Source: Pseudodesulfovibrio sp. S3 (GTDB lineage: Bacteria > Desulfobacterota > Desulfovibrionia > Desulfovibrionales > Desulfovibrionaceae). From it: a stretch of 64,000 nucleotides of DNA. This document shows, piece after piece, positions 49,619-57,776 of the stretch (positions are counted from its first letter, which is position 1; every line of letters starts with the position of its first letter). A model generated the notes under the pieces. It had not been told where the DNA came from. It did no database searches and saw only the letters and a list, made by a program, of their open reading frames with translations. The translations under genes and the position numbers were made by a program. Location: contig NZ_QTZO01000004.1 of assembly GCF_004025585.1 (NCBI RefSeq), positions 186,001 through 250,000 of the forward strand. Direction: 5' to 3'.

Positions 49619-50524
49619 TTAGTCCAGAACCTTTTTTTTGGCATAATTTGCGGCTTCGATTCCGGCTACGCACCCTTCGCCGACTGCCTTGGCCATCTGT
49701 AACGGAGGTCCGCAGATGTCCCCGGCCGCATACACGCCAGGGACATTGGTGCGTTGTTTCTTATCTGTTTCAATATATTTCATTTCTTCGTTGAGCTGTA
49801 CGCCGAGCATGGCAGTCAGCTCCAGCACGCCCTTGGCCCCCAGTTCGATGAAAACACCGCTGACCTCATTGGTGGTTCCATCGTCCAGGAGCACGGACTG
49901 CACTGCGTCCTTGCCGCGGATTTCCTTGATCTGGACGCCCTCATGGACGACGACACCGGCGGCCGCGAGTTGGTTGCGCAGCCCCTCGGCCACGTCCAGC
50001 TCCTTGCAGTAGAGGTGAACCTTGCTGGCGAAGTTGGTGAGCGCCACGGCCCCGCCCGCTGCTGCGCTGCGGCATCCGGCCACGGCCACCACCTCGTTTC
50101 GGAAGAACCCTGCATCGCAGTCCACGCAATAACTGACGCCTTTGCCGAGCAGTTCTTTTTCGCCCGGAGCATTGAGCTTGTTGCGGCTCGACCCGGTGGC
50201 GATAATCACGGTCTTGGAAGAGATCATGTCGCCTGATTCCAGTTTGATGGAAAAAACGGGGCCGTCCGGTTCAATGGAAAGCACGTCCTCGTCGCGGAAC
50301 TCGGTTCCAAAACTTTCGGCCTGCAAACGGCCGGTTTTCAGGATTTCCTCACCTGATATCATCACCTGGCAGCAATAGTTTTCAACATGTGCCCAGTAGA
50401 GACTGGAATTGTCCATGCGGCCGAGCATGAGGGTCTTGGCTTTCTTTCGGGAAGCGTGGATAGCGGCTTGCAATCCGCCGGGACCGCTGCCGAGTATGGT
50501 TACGTCGTAGAGGGGGGTGGGCAT
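49619..50524 (-). CDS. Thioredoxin reductase-like flavoprotein with atypical NAD(P) site
   Basis: A 301-residue flavoenzyme of the TrxR fold. FAD motif ILGSGPGGLQAAIHAS (about 9-24), redox-active CVDC (C133-C136) in GVSYCVDCDAGFF, VIIATGSS, and GVYAAGDICG near the C-terminus. The NADPH-binding motif normally G-x-G-x-x-A/S is VAGCRSAAAGGAV, and the HRR segment that selects NADPH is replaced by YCKELD, so the electron donor may be NADH, F420-like or ferredoxin. The longer upstream frame to 50881 is not supported. Next to the sterol-desaturase-like gene without coupling. Confidence 0.82.
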   Translation of the reverse strand: MPTPLYDVTILGSGPGGLQAAIHASRKKAKTLMLGRMDNSSLYWAHVENYCCQVMISGEEILKTGRLQAESFGTEFRDEDVLSIEPDGPVFSIKLESGDMISSKTVIIATGSSRNKLNAPGEKELLGKGVSYCVDCDAGFFRNEVVAVAGCRSAAAGGAVALTNFASKVHLYCKELDVAEGLRNQLAAAGVVVHEGVQIKEIRGKDAVQSVLLDDGTTNEVSGVFIELGAKGVLELTAMLGVQLNEEMKYIETDKKQRTNVPGVYAAGDICGPPLQMAKAVGEGCVAGIEAANYAKKKVLD

Positions 50525-50598
50525 GAGCGCCTCCGATGTTTTGAGTAACGTGTCGCAGAGGTTTAAGTAATCACCTGTGAGCAGTTGTAAAGAGGATG

Positions 50599-51381
50599 CT
50601 ACAGGAAGGGGATGGCCAGCATCCGGGTCAGGCGACCGTATTTCCGGTCTCTGAATATGTTCAAGCCAATGTTCATGGCTTCGTGTCCCAGGTCTGGCTG
50701 CGCCTTGTAGGTTCCGAACATCCTGTCCCACCAGGGGAAATTGAAACCGAAATTCATATTGGCCTCGCGCATGTTCGTGGAGTGGTGGACCCGGTGCATG
50801 TCGGGGGTGACCACCGCCAGCCTGAGCAGTTTGTCCACTGCCAATGGCATGCGGACGTTGGCGTGATTGAACAGGGCGCATCCGTTGAGCAGGATCTCAA
50901 AGAGAATGACCGCTCCGGCCGGAGGACCGAGCAACAGGATCACGGTAAGTTTGATGAGCATGGAGAAAACTATTTCGATGGGATGAAAGCGGATGCCGGT
51001 ACTGGCGTCGATGTCCAGGTCCGCATGGTGCATGCGGTGGATACGCCAAAGCAGGCGTTGTTTGTGGAACAGGACATGCTGCCAGTAGATGACCATGTCC
51101 AGGATCAGAAGTGACATGATGTAGGCGACTGCCGGGTGGATTTTGACAAGGTTGAGCAGCCCGAGGTCGTTTTCATGGCAGTAGACGGCCAAGGTGGCCG
51201 GGACAAGAGGGATCGTCAATCGTGTCAGACCGGTGGAAAGGATTGATATGGAGAGGTTGGCTGTCCACCTGTGAAATTTGCCGGATGTGAGAGGTCGTTT
51301 CGGCCACAGGGATTCGGCCAGTCCCATGACAACGAGGATGCTGAGAAATGAACCTAGGCGAAGCAGGGTCTCCGTGGACAC
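50599..51381 (-). CDS. Sterol desaturase/fatty acid hydroxylase family protein
   Basis: A 260-residue inner membrane diiron protein with about four helices. Three histidine clusters are seen: WQHVLFHKQ, HRMHHAD and HRVHHS, the motif pattern of the family. These enzymes use O2 to hydroxylate or desaturate lipids; in a strict anaerobe the reaction and any need for oxygen are open, though related membrane proteins in such bacteria act on lipid A or carotenoids. Downstream of the response regulator-TPR gene in the same direction with a 16-base gap. Substrate unknown. Confidence 0.8.
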   Translation of the reverse strand: MSTETLLRLGSFLSILVVMGLAESLWPKRPLTSGKFHRWTANLSISILSTGLTRLTIPLVPATLAVYCHENDLGLLNLVKIHPAVAYIMSLLILDMVIYWQHVLFHKQRLLWRIHRMHHADLDIDASTGIRFHPIEIVFSMLIKLTVILLLGPPAGAVILFEILLNGCALFNHANVRMPLAVDKLLRLAVVTPDMHRVHHSTNMREANMNFGFNFPWWDRMFGTYKAQPDLGHEAMNIGLNIFRDRKYGRLTRMLAIPFL

Positions 51382-51397
51382 GGAACCTCCATGATCG

Positions 51398-52510
51398 TTA
51401 TGGGCCGATATCCTTGGCGGATTCCTTGGTGCCTTCGGGAATGGTCCTCGGTTTGCTCTTGAGGCCTTTGGCCGGGGTCCATGGGTTGCCGTGGATGCGT
51501 TGGTAGAGCTTGTTGGCCTCGGTGAAGCCCGGGTTCATGTTCAGGGCGGATACGACTTCTTTTGAAGCGTCGTCGAGTTTACCCATGAAGTACAGCGCCT
51601 TGGCCATGTTGAAGTGGATGTTTTCGTCGTGCGGCGTGAGCACCAGCGCCTGACGATACGCATGGATTGCACCCGGATAATCACCTTGCTTTCTCAAGGT
51701 GACGCCCAGCGTGTTGAAGGGATTGGGCGTTTCCGCGTCGTATTTGAGAATCTCGATGAACAGGGTCTTGGTCTCTTCCAGTCTGTCGAACTGGGCGTGG
51801 ACATCTGCGGCCTTGCGCAAAAATTTCTTGAAGGACTCCAGGTCACCCCGGCCTTTGTAGGCTTCGGCAAGGCCCTTGTAGGCCTCGGCGAACAGGTCGT
51901 TGATCTTGACCGCCTTCTTGAAGGAAACAATGGCCTTGCCGTATTTCCCCTGAACCATGAATTGGCAGCCCATGTCATAGTATTTCTGAGCTTCGTCCTG
52001 ATAGGAAATGAGCTCCTCGAACGCTTCTATGGCGTCATCAAAGTCGCCGCGCGCGACCATATCCTTGGCTTCCTTGAGTTCCATTTCTTCGATTTCGGGA
52101 TAACTGTCCAGTTGGTTGGCAAGAATGAGATATTTTTCAAACGTGTCCAGAGAATAGGGTCTGAGGATGTATCCGATGCAGCCCGAAGCAATGGAATCGA
52201 GTACGTGATCCTTTCTGTTCTCCAGGGTGACCATGATGATGGGCATGGGCCGCCCGCTCATGTTCTTGTTGACTATCTGGGCAAATTTGATGCCGGTCAT
52301 GTCGCTCAGCGAGGAGTCGCAGAAAATCAGGTCCACCGGGTTGTCGGCTATGTAATCGATGGCGTTGGCCCCGGAGCTGAAAACCTGAACGTCTTTGGGA
52401 CCGAAGGTTTTAATGGTGGCCAGGTCGCGTTTAGCATGCACCTCGATGTCGGTGAGGATGAGGATATTGTTGTAGACGCCAAACGCCTTGCTGTCTTTTT
52501 TCTGGGGCAT
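51398..52510 (-). CDS. Response regulator receiver protein with TPR domain
   Basis: A 370-residue cytoplasmic protein: an N-terminal receiver domain (about 10-135) with the phosphoacceptor Asp in DLIFCDSSLSD, the Thr in PIIMVTLENRKD and the Lys-equivalent region at RPYS (the conserved Lys appears replaced by Arg), followed by about five TPR repeats (about 150-330: YYDMGCQFMVQGKYGKAIVSF, PFNTLGVTLRKQGDYPGAI, IHFNMAKALYFMGKL). It probably transmits a phospho-signal by protein contacts rather than DNA binding. Partner kinase not in the window. Confidence 0.88.
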   Translation of the reverse strand: MPQKKDSKAFGVYNNILILTDIEVHAKRDLATIKTFGPKDVQVFSSGANAIDYIADNPVDLIFCDSSLSDMTGIKFAQIVNKNMSGRPMPIIMVTLENRKDHVLDSIASGCIGYILRPYSLDTFEKYLILANQLDSYPEIEEMELKEAKDMVARGDFDDAIEAFEELISYQDEAQKYYDMGCQFMVQGKYGKAIVSFKKAVKINDLFAEAYKGLAEAYKGRGDLESFKKFLRKAADVHAQFDRLEETKTLFIEILKYDAETPNPFNTLGVTLRKQGDYPGAIHAYRQALVLTPHDENIHFNMAKALYFMGKLDDASKEVVSALNMNPGFTEANKLYQRIHGNPWTPAKGLKSKPRTIPEGTKESAKDIGP

Positions 52511-52572
52511 ACTATGTCCAAGTCGTTGTTTTATTATCCAGAGTACTGAGTTGGCGTATTTATATCAAGGCT

Positions 52573-53346
52573 TCACAAATTTTTATAATGAATAAAGATG
52601 TGAACCTTTTTTTCAAGAGTCTGAATTTCATCGTTTTTCGGTAGAAGTGAAAAGGCGTGTTCGATCAACCCCCGGCAGGAAAGGAGGCGAATCGAGGTGA
52701 TGTAATTGAGACTGAACACCCACGATATGAGAAGAAGGATAAAGTCGTTGCTGTAGCGCAGTGCCCCATAGTCGCAGGTGGCGCCGGCGAGAGTCGTTTC
52801 ATAAATGGTCCTGGAGTACTTCGCAGGGTGCTCTTCGAGGCTGTGGATAACCACCGTGTTCGGGCCATTTTTCTGGCCGAGATGGGCCAGGATTATGGAG
52901 AAGATATCGAGTTTGTCTGCATCACGTGTCACGTTCACCATCGTTCGCAGCGGATCATTTGTCCGGGGGTTGATCTCTTTGGCGTTGTGCAGTCCTATCG
53001 ATGCTCGAATAAGCTTCCAGTCTTCCTTTGAGAATCCACCGGGCAGTTCCTGGCTTCGGAGTGCAAGCACCCCCATGCGTCCGTGGTTGATGGAGTCGAC
53101 ATCCTTGAACGTGCCATATTGGGCAAACTGAGGGAATCGTCCTATGTCATGGTATAGGGCGGATAGGGTTGTCAGTTCGGCGACATGCCCGGTTATGTTC
53201 TCTGCACTGATGATGGCACGGGCATCGTCAAGCACTCGGAGCGAGTGATCAAGTTTCAGGCGGATATGGTAATCGTTTTCGGCTTCGCCGGAGAAGTGTT
53301 TGGTGGCGAAGCTGGTAAAAAAATCGATGTGGCGAGGCAGTGACAT
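52573..53346 (-). CDS. HD domain phosphohydrolase
   Basis: A 257-residue protein with an HD metal-dependent phosphohydrolase domain: H of KLDHSLRVL, HD of LYHDIGRFPQF, and the later D of VTRDADKLDIF. Substrates in the superfamily include nucleotides and cyclic dinucleotides; unknown here. The region RSQELPGGFSKEDWKLIRASIGLHNAKEIN is typical of metal-binding HD proteins. It overlaps no gene and is followed on the minus strand by the response regulator-TPR gene; the SHOCT-like gene is 2 bases upstream. Confidence 0.8.
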   Translation of the reverse strand: MSLPRHIDFFTSFATKHFSGEAENDYHIRLKLDHSLRVLDDARAIISAENITGHVAELTTLSALYHDIGRFPQFAQYGTFKDVDSINHGRMGVLALRSQELPGGFSKEDWKLIRASIGLHNAKEINPRTNDPLRTMVNVTRDADKLDIFSIILAHLGQKNGPNTVVIHSLEEHPAKYSRTIYETTLAGATCDYGALRYSNDFILLLISWVFSLNYITSIRLLSCRGLIEHAFSLLPKNDEIQTLEKKVHIFIHYKNL

Positions 53347-53348
53347 GA

Positions 53349-53678
53349 TCAGTCTTTGAGGCTTTTCATGCGTGTCTTGTATTCCAGTTCCGTAAGTTCG
53401 CCCCTGGCAAAGAGCGCTTCCGTTTCCGCTCGTTCGCGTTGCGTTTCCTGTCGGGCCTCTTCTTCAAGCTCCTTGTCCCTGAGCGGGCCTCCGGGGCCGA
53501 AGAGCAGGCGCAGGAAGAGAAGGATGACGCCCATGATGAGAGTGATGAATGCCAAGCGTGCTATTGCGGGCAGTACGTGTTCGCCATAGCCTGAGTTAAA
53601 TGGCCATGCACGCCATTGCGGGCTGTCCAAAAAGTCCAGGAAGCCAGTAAAAAATATGGGCATATTCTTGAATATCAT
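53349..53678 (-). CDS. Small membrane protein with a SHOCT-like C-terminus
   Basis: A 109-residue protein with a hydrophobic helix (about 36-62: ARLAFITLIMGVILLFLRLLFG), an acidic-basic charged helix (ELEEEARQETQRERAE) and a C-terminal ALFARGELTELEYKTRMKSLKD in outline, which matches the SHOCT short C-terminal pattern (GxLTxxEFxxxKxxLL). SHOCT is thought to mediate oligomerisation. The HD gene starts 2 bases after it, so they are probably cotranscribed. Function unknown. Confidence 0.7.
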   Translation of the reverse strand: MIFKNMPIFFTGFLDFLDSPQWRAWPFNSGYGEHVLPAIARLAFITLIMGVILLFLRLLFGPGGPLRDKELEEEARQETQRERAETEALFARGELTELEYKTRMKSLKD

Positions 53679-53880
53679 GTGTTGGGTCCTCCAGATGGGG
53701 GCGTGATGCGCCGATGCACAGTCCTACTTGTCAATCCTGCGCAGGGCAAGTCCTTGTCGTCAGTATCGGCGATCATGCGGAAAAAACTTGGCCCAACAAT
53801 GGCTGTTGATCATATGGAATAATGCCCCATTGAATTTTTTTGGATGATGATGTAATTCCCCGGTTGAAAATGGAGGCCTA
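53679..53880. other. Intergenic region before the CheY-like gene
   Basis: About 200 bases without a supported gene. TTGGCCCAACAATGGCT (GG at 53790-53791, GC at 53802-53803, 10 bases apart) is a weak sigma-54-type element 78 bases before the CheY-like start; its -12 is TGGC rather than TTGC. GGAGG lies 5 bases before the ATG at 53881. Confidence 0.3.
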
Positions 53881-54279
53881 ATGCGTATCTTGATAGTCGA
53901 AGATGAATTCACCAGCCGAAAGCTGTTGACCGCGCTGCTGTCCGATTCTGGTGACTGCGATACGGCTTCAGATGGTGTTGAGTGCGTCAGCGCTTTCCGC
54001 AAGGCTGTCGAAGAAGGCAAACCCTATGATTTGGTTTGCATGGATATAATGATGCCCAACAAGGACGGGCATCAGGCCTTGAAAGACATACGCGCCATTG
54101 AACAGGAAATGGGAGTGCCTTCCGCCGATGAGGCAAAAGTCATCATGATTACCGCCCTCAACGACCCCAAGACCGTGGTCAAGGCCTATTACAAGGGCGG
54201 AGCTGCGGCGTATCTTCCAAAACCCATCGAGGTGGAAAGCCTCTATGCGATCCTTCGCGATTTGGCGCTCATCGATTGA
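53881..54279 (+). CDS. CheY-like response regulator
   Basis: A 132-residue stand-alone receiver domain. MRILIVEDEFTSRKLL carries the acidic pocket, VCMDIMMPNKDG holds the phosphoacceptor Asp, VIMITALND the Thr and LPKPIEVE the Lys, so all conserved residues are present. It may act on a flagellar motor or as a phosphate sink or diguanylate control; no chemotaxis gene is near. The Tim44-like gene follows within 36 bases, or overlaps by 3 bases if its TTG start at 54276 is used, which suggests one transcript. Confidence 0.9.
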   Translation: MRILIVEDEFTSRKLLTALLSDSGDCDTASDGVECVSAFRKAVEEGKPYDLVCMDIMMPNKDGHQALKDIRAIEQEMGVPSADEAKVIMITALNDPKTVVKAYYKGGAAAYLPKPIEVESLYAILRDLALID

Positions 54280-54314
54280 TTGCCTGTCTCGTGACTTTGT
54301 TTTACGAAGCACAC

Positions 54315-55076
54315 ATGCAAAAAAACTATTTCGCAATTTTGTCTGTCTGGGCGGGGCGAACGGTCTGTTCATTCCATAGGGCCGTGTTGCTGACCCTTGT
54401 GGCCGCTACGCCAGCTCTGGCTCAGGAGGCTCCTGCAAGTCGATCCGGCAGCGTCCTTAATATTCTTCTGCTCGCAGGCATAGCCTACTTCCTTATCCGG
54501 ATGTTTCGCCGGAGGTCAGGCAACGACAAAGGGCGTCCCGACAGGTGGTCCCGGCCAGACAGTGATGTGGACCGCGGAGCCGATGAGGTCGAACGCCCGG
54601 AGCTAAAGACCATGGACAGGCACGAGGCTGCGCGGCAGGCATGGAGCATGCTGAGTTCGGAGGGCAATGCGAAGGCGGCTCCGGCTTCAGCCCCGGCTGC
54701 TCCTCCCGAACTGGGTGACGGTTTTAACGAAGCCGAGTTTCTGGAAGGGGCAAAAATATTTTTTTCCCGCTTCCAGCAGTCTGTTGGCGAGCAGGATTTT
54801 CAAGCCATCCGGGACTTCATGTCAGATGAAATCTATGCCGCAGCTACAACCGGGACAGGCCGTGAACGGACCGAGATCATGTTGGTCAGCGCCAAGCTCA
54901 TGGAGATGAAATCCGACGGCAACCGGACCGTGGCTTCGGTTTTTTATGACGCACAGCTTCGTGTGGGTGACACCGGCAGGCCGGTTCAACTGCGCACCGT
55001 GTGGGAATTTTCCCGTGATGATGGTGTCCCGAACGGGCTGTGGGTTTTGGAAAAAATCAATTCAATAGATCAATAG
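54315..55076 (+). CDS. Tim44-like domain protein with signal peptide
   Basis: A 253-residue exported or membrane protein. N-terminus: a basic region and hydrophobic core ending in TPALAQEA (signal peptide, cleavage after about residue 37), then a hydrophobic helix (SVLNILLLAGIAYFLIRMF), a charged low-complexity linker, and a C-terminal Tim44-like domain (about 140-253: FFSRFQQSVGEQDFQAIRDFMSDEIYAAA...VWEFSRDDGVPNGLWVLEKI). Bacterial Tim44-like proteins are membrane-bound and of unknown function. ATG 54315 was chosen over TTG 54276. Between the CheY-like gene and the methyltransferase. Confidence 0.82.
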   Translation: MQKNYFAILSVWAGRTVCSFHRAVLLTLVAATPALAQEAPASRSGSVLNILLLAGIAYFLIRMFRRRSGNDKGRPDRWSRPDSDVDRGADEVERPELKTMDRHEAARQAWSMLSSEGNAKAAPASAPAAPPELGDGFNEAEFLEGAKIFFSRFQQSVGEQDFQAIRDFMSDEIYAAATTGTGRERTEIMLVSAKLMEMKSDGNRTVASVFYDAQLRVGDTGRPVQLRTVWEFSRDDGVPNGLWVLEKINSIDQ

Positions 55077-55118
55077 ATCGACAGCCTCAACGAGAGGCAT
55101 TCCATTTCGGAGGGAAAC

Positions 55119-55844
55119 GTGGCGGATACCTTTCATAATCTGGAGCAGCCTATTGGTGCGCTCATCGACATTGCTGTGCGCGAGTTCGGCGAGGTCGTTT
55201 TCGAGACAGTTTCAATAGGCGGTCACTCTTTTGAGGTGCTTCAGATCAAGCACATGCAGAAATACCTCGACAAGTTGATGGACAAGAACCGGGCAGGGAA
55301 GGGCATATCCCTGCCTTTTTGGGCCAAGGTCTGGCCGTCAAGCCTGATACTCGGGTATACGCTTACCAAGTTTCCTTTTGTGCAGGGAAGCCACATCCTG
55401 GAAGTGGGAGCAGGCTGTGCCTTGAACAGCATGGTCCTTGCCAAGATCGGGTACGCCGTGACCGTCACGGACATCGAACCTTTCGCCTTGCTTTTCGGGA
55501 AGATCAATGCCTTGAAAAACGGCCTGGAGGATAAGATACAGCTTCGACAGGCCGACTTTACGACGGATTCTTTGGGGATGCGTTTTGAGTACATTATCGG
55601 CTGCGAGGTGTTGTACGAAGAGGCGGTTTACGAGCCGATGGTTGCTTTCCTGGATAGTCTCCTGGTTGAAAATGCTTCTTCGGAAATTCTTCTTGCCATG
55701 GACCAGAAGCGGCAGGGAAGGAAGTTTTTCGACAAGGCATGTGATCTGTTTTCCATGATGAAATCCTGTGCCAATTATAAGGATACCGAGACAGGAGAAG
55801 AGCAGGTGGTCAATCTGTTCCGCTTGAAGAGGAAACAGGCGTGA
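55119..55844 (+). CDS. METTL21-type (family 16) SAM-dependent methyltransferase
   Basis: A 241-residue class I methyltransferase likely to modify lysine or another residue of a protein. FWAKVWPSSLILGYTL (about 68-83) is the conserved tryptophan-rich substrate loop of family 16 (METTL21/FAM86/Nnt1), LEVGAG (94-99) is motif I, and GCEVLY carries the family's (D/E)xxY motif (E163, Y166). No signal peptide. GTG start with GGAGGGAAAC upstream. Its stop overlaps the GTG start of the YcaO gene (GTGA, 55841-55844), so the two proteins are translationally coupled. Target unknown; DsrC, encoded next, is a candidate by context. Confidence 0.82.
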   Translation: MADTFHNLEQPIGALIDIAVREFGEVVFETVSIGGHSFEVLQIKHMQKYLDKLMDKNRAGKGISLPFWAKVWPSSLILGYTLTKFPFVQGSHILEVGAGCALNSMVLAKIGYAVTVTDIEPFALLFGKINALKNGLEDKIQLRQADFTTDSLGMRFEYIIGCEVLYEEAVYEPMVAFLDSLLVENASSEILLAMDQKRQGRKFFDKACDLFSMMKSCANYKDTETGEEQVVNLFRLKRKQA

Positions 55845-57568
55845 TAGAACTCAAGGACTGTTTCAAGACATTTACTACGGATCAGGACAAGGCGTGTAAT
55901 CCCAAGGAGACCGTCGAGCGGGTCAAAGGTGTTCTCACTGAGAAGTGTCGGGGCGTTTTGGCGCAGACCGACCGGGTGGATACCGGGAGGCTCGGGATTC
56001 CCGTGTTCGTCAGCGAATGCGGCCCTGAGGCGCGAGAGATCATGCCCACCCGGAAGCAGATGGGCAAAGGCGCTTCCCCGGAGCAAGCCGAAGCGTCTGC
56101 GCTCATGGAGCTGGTCGAACGTTATTCCTTTTTCAGTTTCTGGGCAGACAGCACCAACTTTATTGAAGCGACCTGGTCAGAAGCTGGGGAGAGGTGGCCC
56201 GGACAGGTCATGGATATTGATCATGTCATCGGGTCAGTGAACGAGGACATTTCCCGTGAAAAGGCTGTCCGACTCATGGACCTCGTCAGTTGGAAATATC
56301 ATCCGGCATACAATGTCTCTACGGGGAAAGAGGAGTATGCTCCTCTGGATTGGTTCAAGAAACTCAACGAATTCAACGGATCTTCCGCCGGAAATACCTT
56401 TGAAGAATCCATCTTCCAAGGTGCCTGCGAGTTGGTGGAACGGCATGTGTGCGCCCTTGTGGATCGTTCCCGCCAGATAACGCCGACCATTGATCCTGCC
56501 TCTTTCAACGACCCGGTTCTGCTTCGGTTGGCAGAGTGTTTCGAAAAGAACGGCATTACGCTCATTTTAAAGGATTTTACCCTTGGCTTCCCTGTTCCCA
56601 CTGTGGCGGCCGTGGCCTGGGACAGAAAAACTTTCCCTGCCTTGAGTGAGATCGTGTTTACGGCCGGGTCGGCAGCCACGCCGGTCAAGGCAGCCATTCG
56701 GGCCGTGACCGAGGTGGCTCAGTTGGCGGGCGATTTTGAAACAAGCAGGGTGTACGAAGCCTCGGGCCTGCCCAAGTTTACCGATCTGGAACAGGTCAGG
56801 TGGCTGGAGCAGGGCGTTGTGGTGCCGCTCGAGTCCTTGCCCTCGGTTGAGGATGACAATATATTGAATGAATTGATGACGTTGGCCCGAGGGCTTCTGG
56901 AGAAAGGGAATACGCTGTATACCGTGGATACCCGGCATCCCGATCTGATGGTGACGACCAATTACAGTTTCGTGCCCGGTTTTGATTTTCGCGAGCGGAC
57001 GCCGCATCGATCCATAGGTCTTTTCGTGGGCCGTATTCTGGCCGAAGAAGTGGATTTCGATACGGCGCTGGAAGGTCTTGACGTGGTCGGTGAGATTTAC
57101 CCCGATGCGTATTTCCTGCCGTTTTTCAGGGGATTGTTGGCCTTGCGCATGGGCGACCCCCTGTATGCCGCCGGGCAATTCGAGGAAGCGGAGCCGATGC
57201 AGCCTGCCGCTGAAGAACAGGCCCTCACGGCTTTTTATCAGGCATATGCCCTGTCGCAGGTGGAGGAATGGGAAAGCGTTGTCGGACATCTGGAACGGGC
57301 CATTGGGTTAGACTCCGAATGCAAGGAATTCTTCAATCTGTTGGGCGTGGCACATTTCAAGGGCGGTCGGTATCAGGATGCCGCAGCAAATTTCCAGGCT
57401 TCACTCGACATTGACAGCGGGTCGCCGCACGATTTGGCGAATCTCGGCTTGTGCCACAAGTTTATGGGGCACCGCGAGGAAGCGTCATATTACCTGCGTG
57501 CAGCTCTTGATATGGAGCCGACCTTGGGCTATGCTCAAGAGCATCTTGATGAACTTGTGGAATCCTAG
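55841..57568 (+). CDS. YcaO-domain protein with C-terminal TPR repeats
   Basis: A 575-residue protein. The YcaO superfamily uses ATP to activate backbone amides (azoline or thioamide formation in peptides; thioamidation in methyl-CoM reductase; rRNA/ribosomal roles in E. coli). ATP-binding glutamates are seen at E84, E90 and E93 (EASALMELVERY) and E188, E197 and E200 (EESIFQGACELVERH); the conserved basic MPTRKQMGKG (68-77) precedes. Residues about 420-575 are TPR-like, a likely substrate-docking surface. No TfuA or radical SAM partner is in the window. It is coupled to the methyltransferase upstream and followed by dsrC after a structured spacer. Confidence 0.85.
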   Translation: MIELKDCFKTFTTDQDKACNPKETVERVKGVLTEKCRGVLAQTDRVDTGRLGIPVFVSECGPEAREIMPTRKQMGKGASPEQAEASALMELVERYSFFSFWADSTNFIEATWSEAGERWPGQVMDIDHVIGSVNEDISREKAVRLMDLVSWKYHPAYNVSTGKEEYAPLDWFKKLNEFNGSSAGNTFEESIFQGACELVERHVCALVDRSRQITPTIDPASFNDPVLLRLAECFEKNGITLILKDFTLGFPVPTVAAVAWDRKTFPALSEIVFTAGSAATPVKAAIRAVTEVAQLAGDFETSRVYEASGLPKFTDLEQVRWLEQGVVVPLESLPSVEDDNILNELMTLARGLLEKGNTLYTVDTRHPDLMVTTNYSFVPGFDFRERTPHRSIGLFVGRILAEEVDFDTALEGLDVVGEIYPDAYFLPFFRGLLALRMGDPLYAAGQFEEAEPMQPAAEEQALTAFYQAYALSQVEEWESVVGHLERAIGLDSECKEFFNLLGVAHFKGGRYQDAAANFQASLDIDSGSPHDLANLGLCHKFMGHREEASYYLRAALDMEPTLGYAQEHLDELVES

Positions 57569-57620
57569 GTTGTTACATCGTTTGTCGATGAAGACGATTA
57601 ATTGTACTGAAACAACCTAG
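57565..57620. repeat. Inverted repeat between the YcaO gene and dsrC
   Basis: CTAGGTTGTT (57565-57574) and AACAACCTAG (57611-57620) are perfect 10-base inverted arms. Inside are a smaller hairpin CATCG-tttgt-CGATG (57576-57590) and a near-palindrome ACGATTAATTGT. The left arm includes the YcaO stop codon. The whole can fold as a three-way junction; the dsrC -35 starts 4 bases later. Confidence 0.65.
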
Positions 57621-57623
57621 TGC

Positions 57624-57652
57624 TTGACAAGGCATGGTAGGGGCAGTAATGT
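57624..57652 (+). promoter_or_regulatory. Promoter of dsrC
   Basis: A perfect -35 TTGACA (57624-57629) is followed after 17 bases by TAATGT (57647-57652), a moderate -10. The predicted 5' untranslated region is about 120 bases. dsrC is normally very highly expressed in sulfate reducers. Confidence 0.5.
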
Positions 57653-57723
57653 CCCTCCACGGTTTTTCACCGGTTTTTATTTTGGCATCTAAGCAGCGGA
57701 TCGCTGTTTATACGGATAAGGTT

Positions 57724-57742
57724 GCTCCGAGAGTTTCGGAGC
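57724..57742 (+). promoter_or_regulatory. Hairpin in the dsrC 5' untranslated region
   Basis: GCTCCGA (57724-57730) and TCGGAGC (57736-57742) form a perfect 7-pair stem with a 5-base loop about 35 bases before the start codon, leaving the GGAGG exposed. It may protect the mRNA. Confidence 0.45.
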
Positions 57743-57776
57743 CACAGCATGATAAACATCCACTTAGGAGGATACA

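Noticed and set aside
53616-53822. 68-codon plus-strand frame before the CheY-like gene
   Set aside because: It overlaps the start of the SHOCT-like gene, has no Shine-Dalgarno, and shows no recognisable motif.
57683-57698. Sigma-54-like TGGCATCTAAGCAGC before dsrC
   Set aside because: GG-N10-GC spacing occurs, but the -12 is CAGC rather than TTGC, and a TTGACA promoter lies just upstream.
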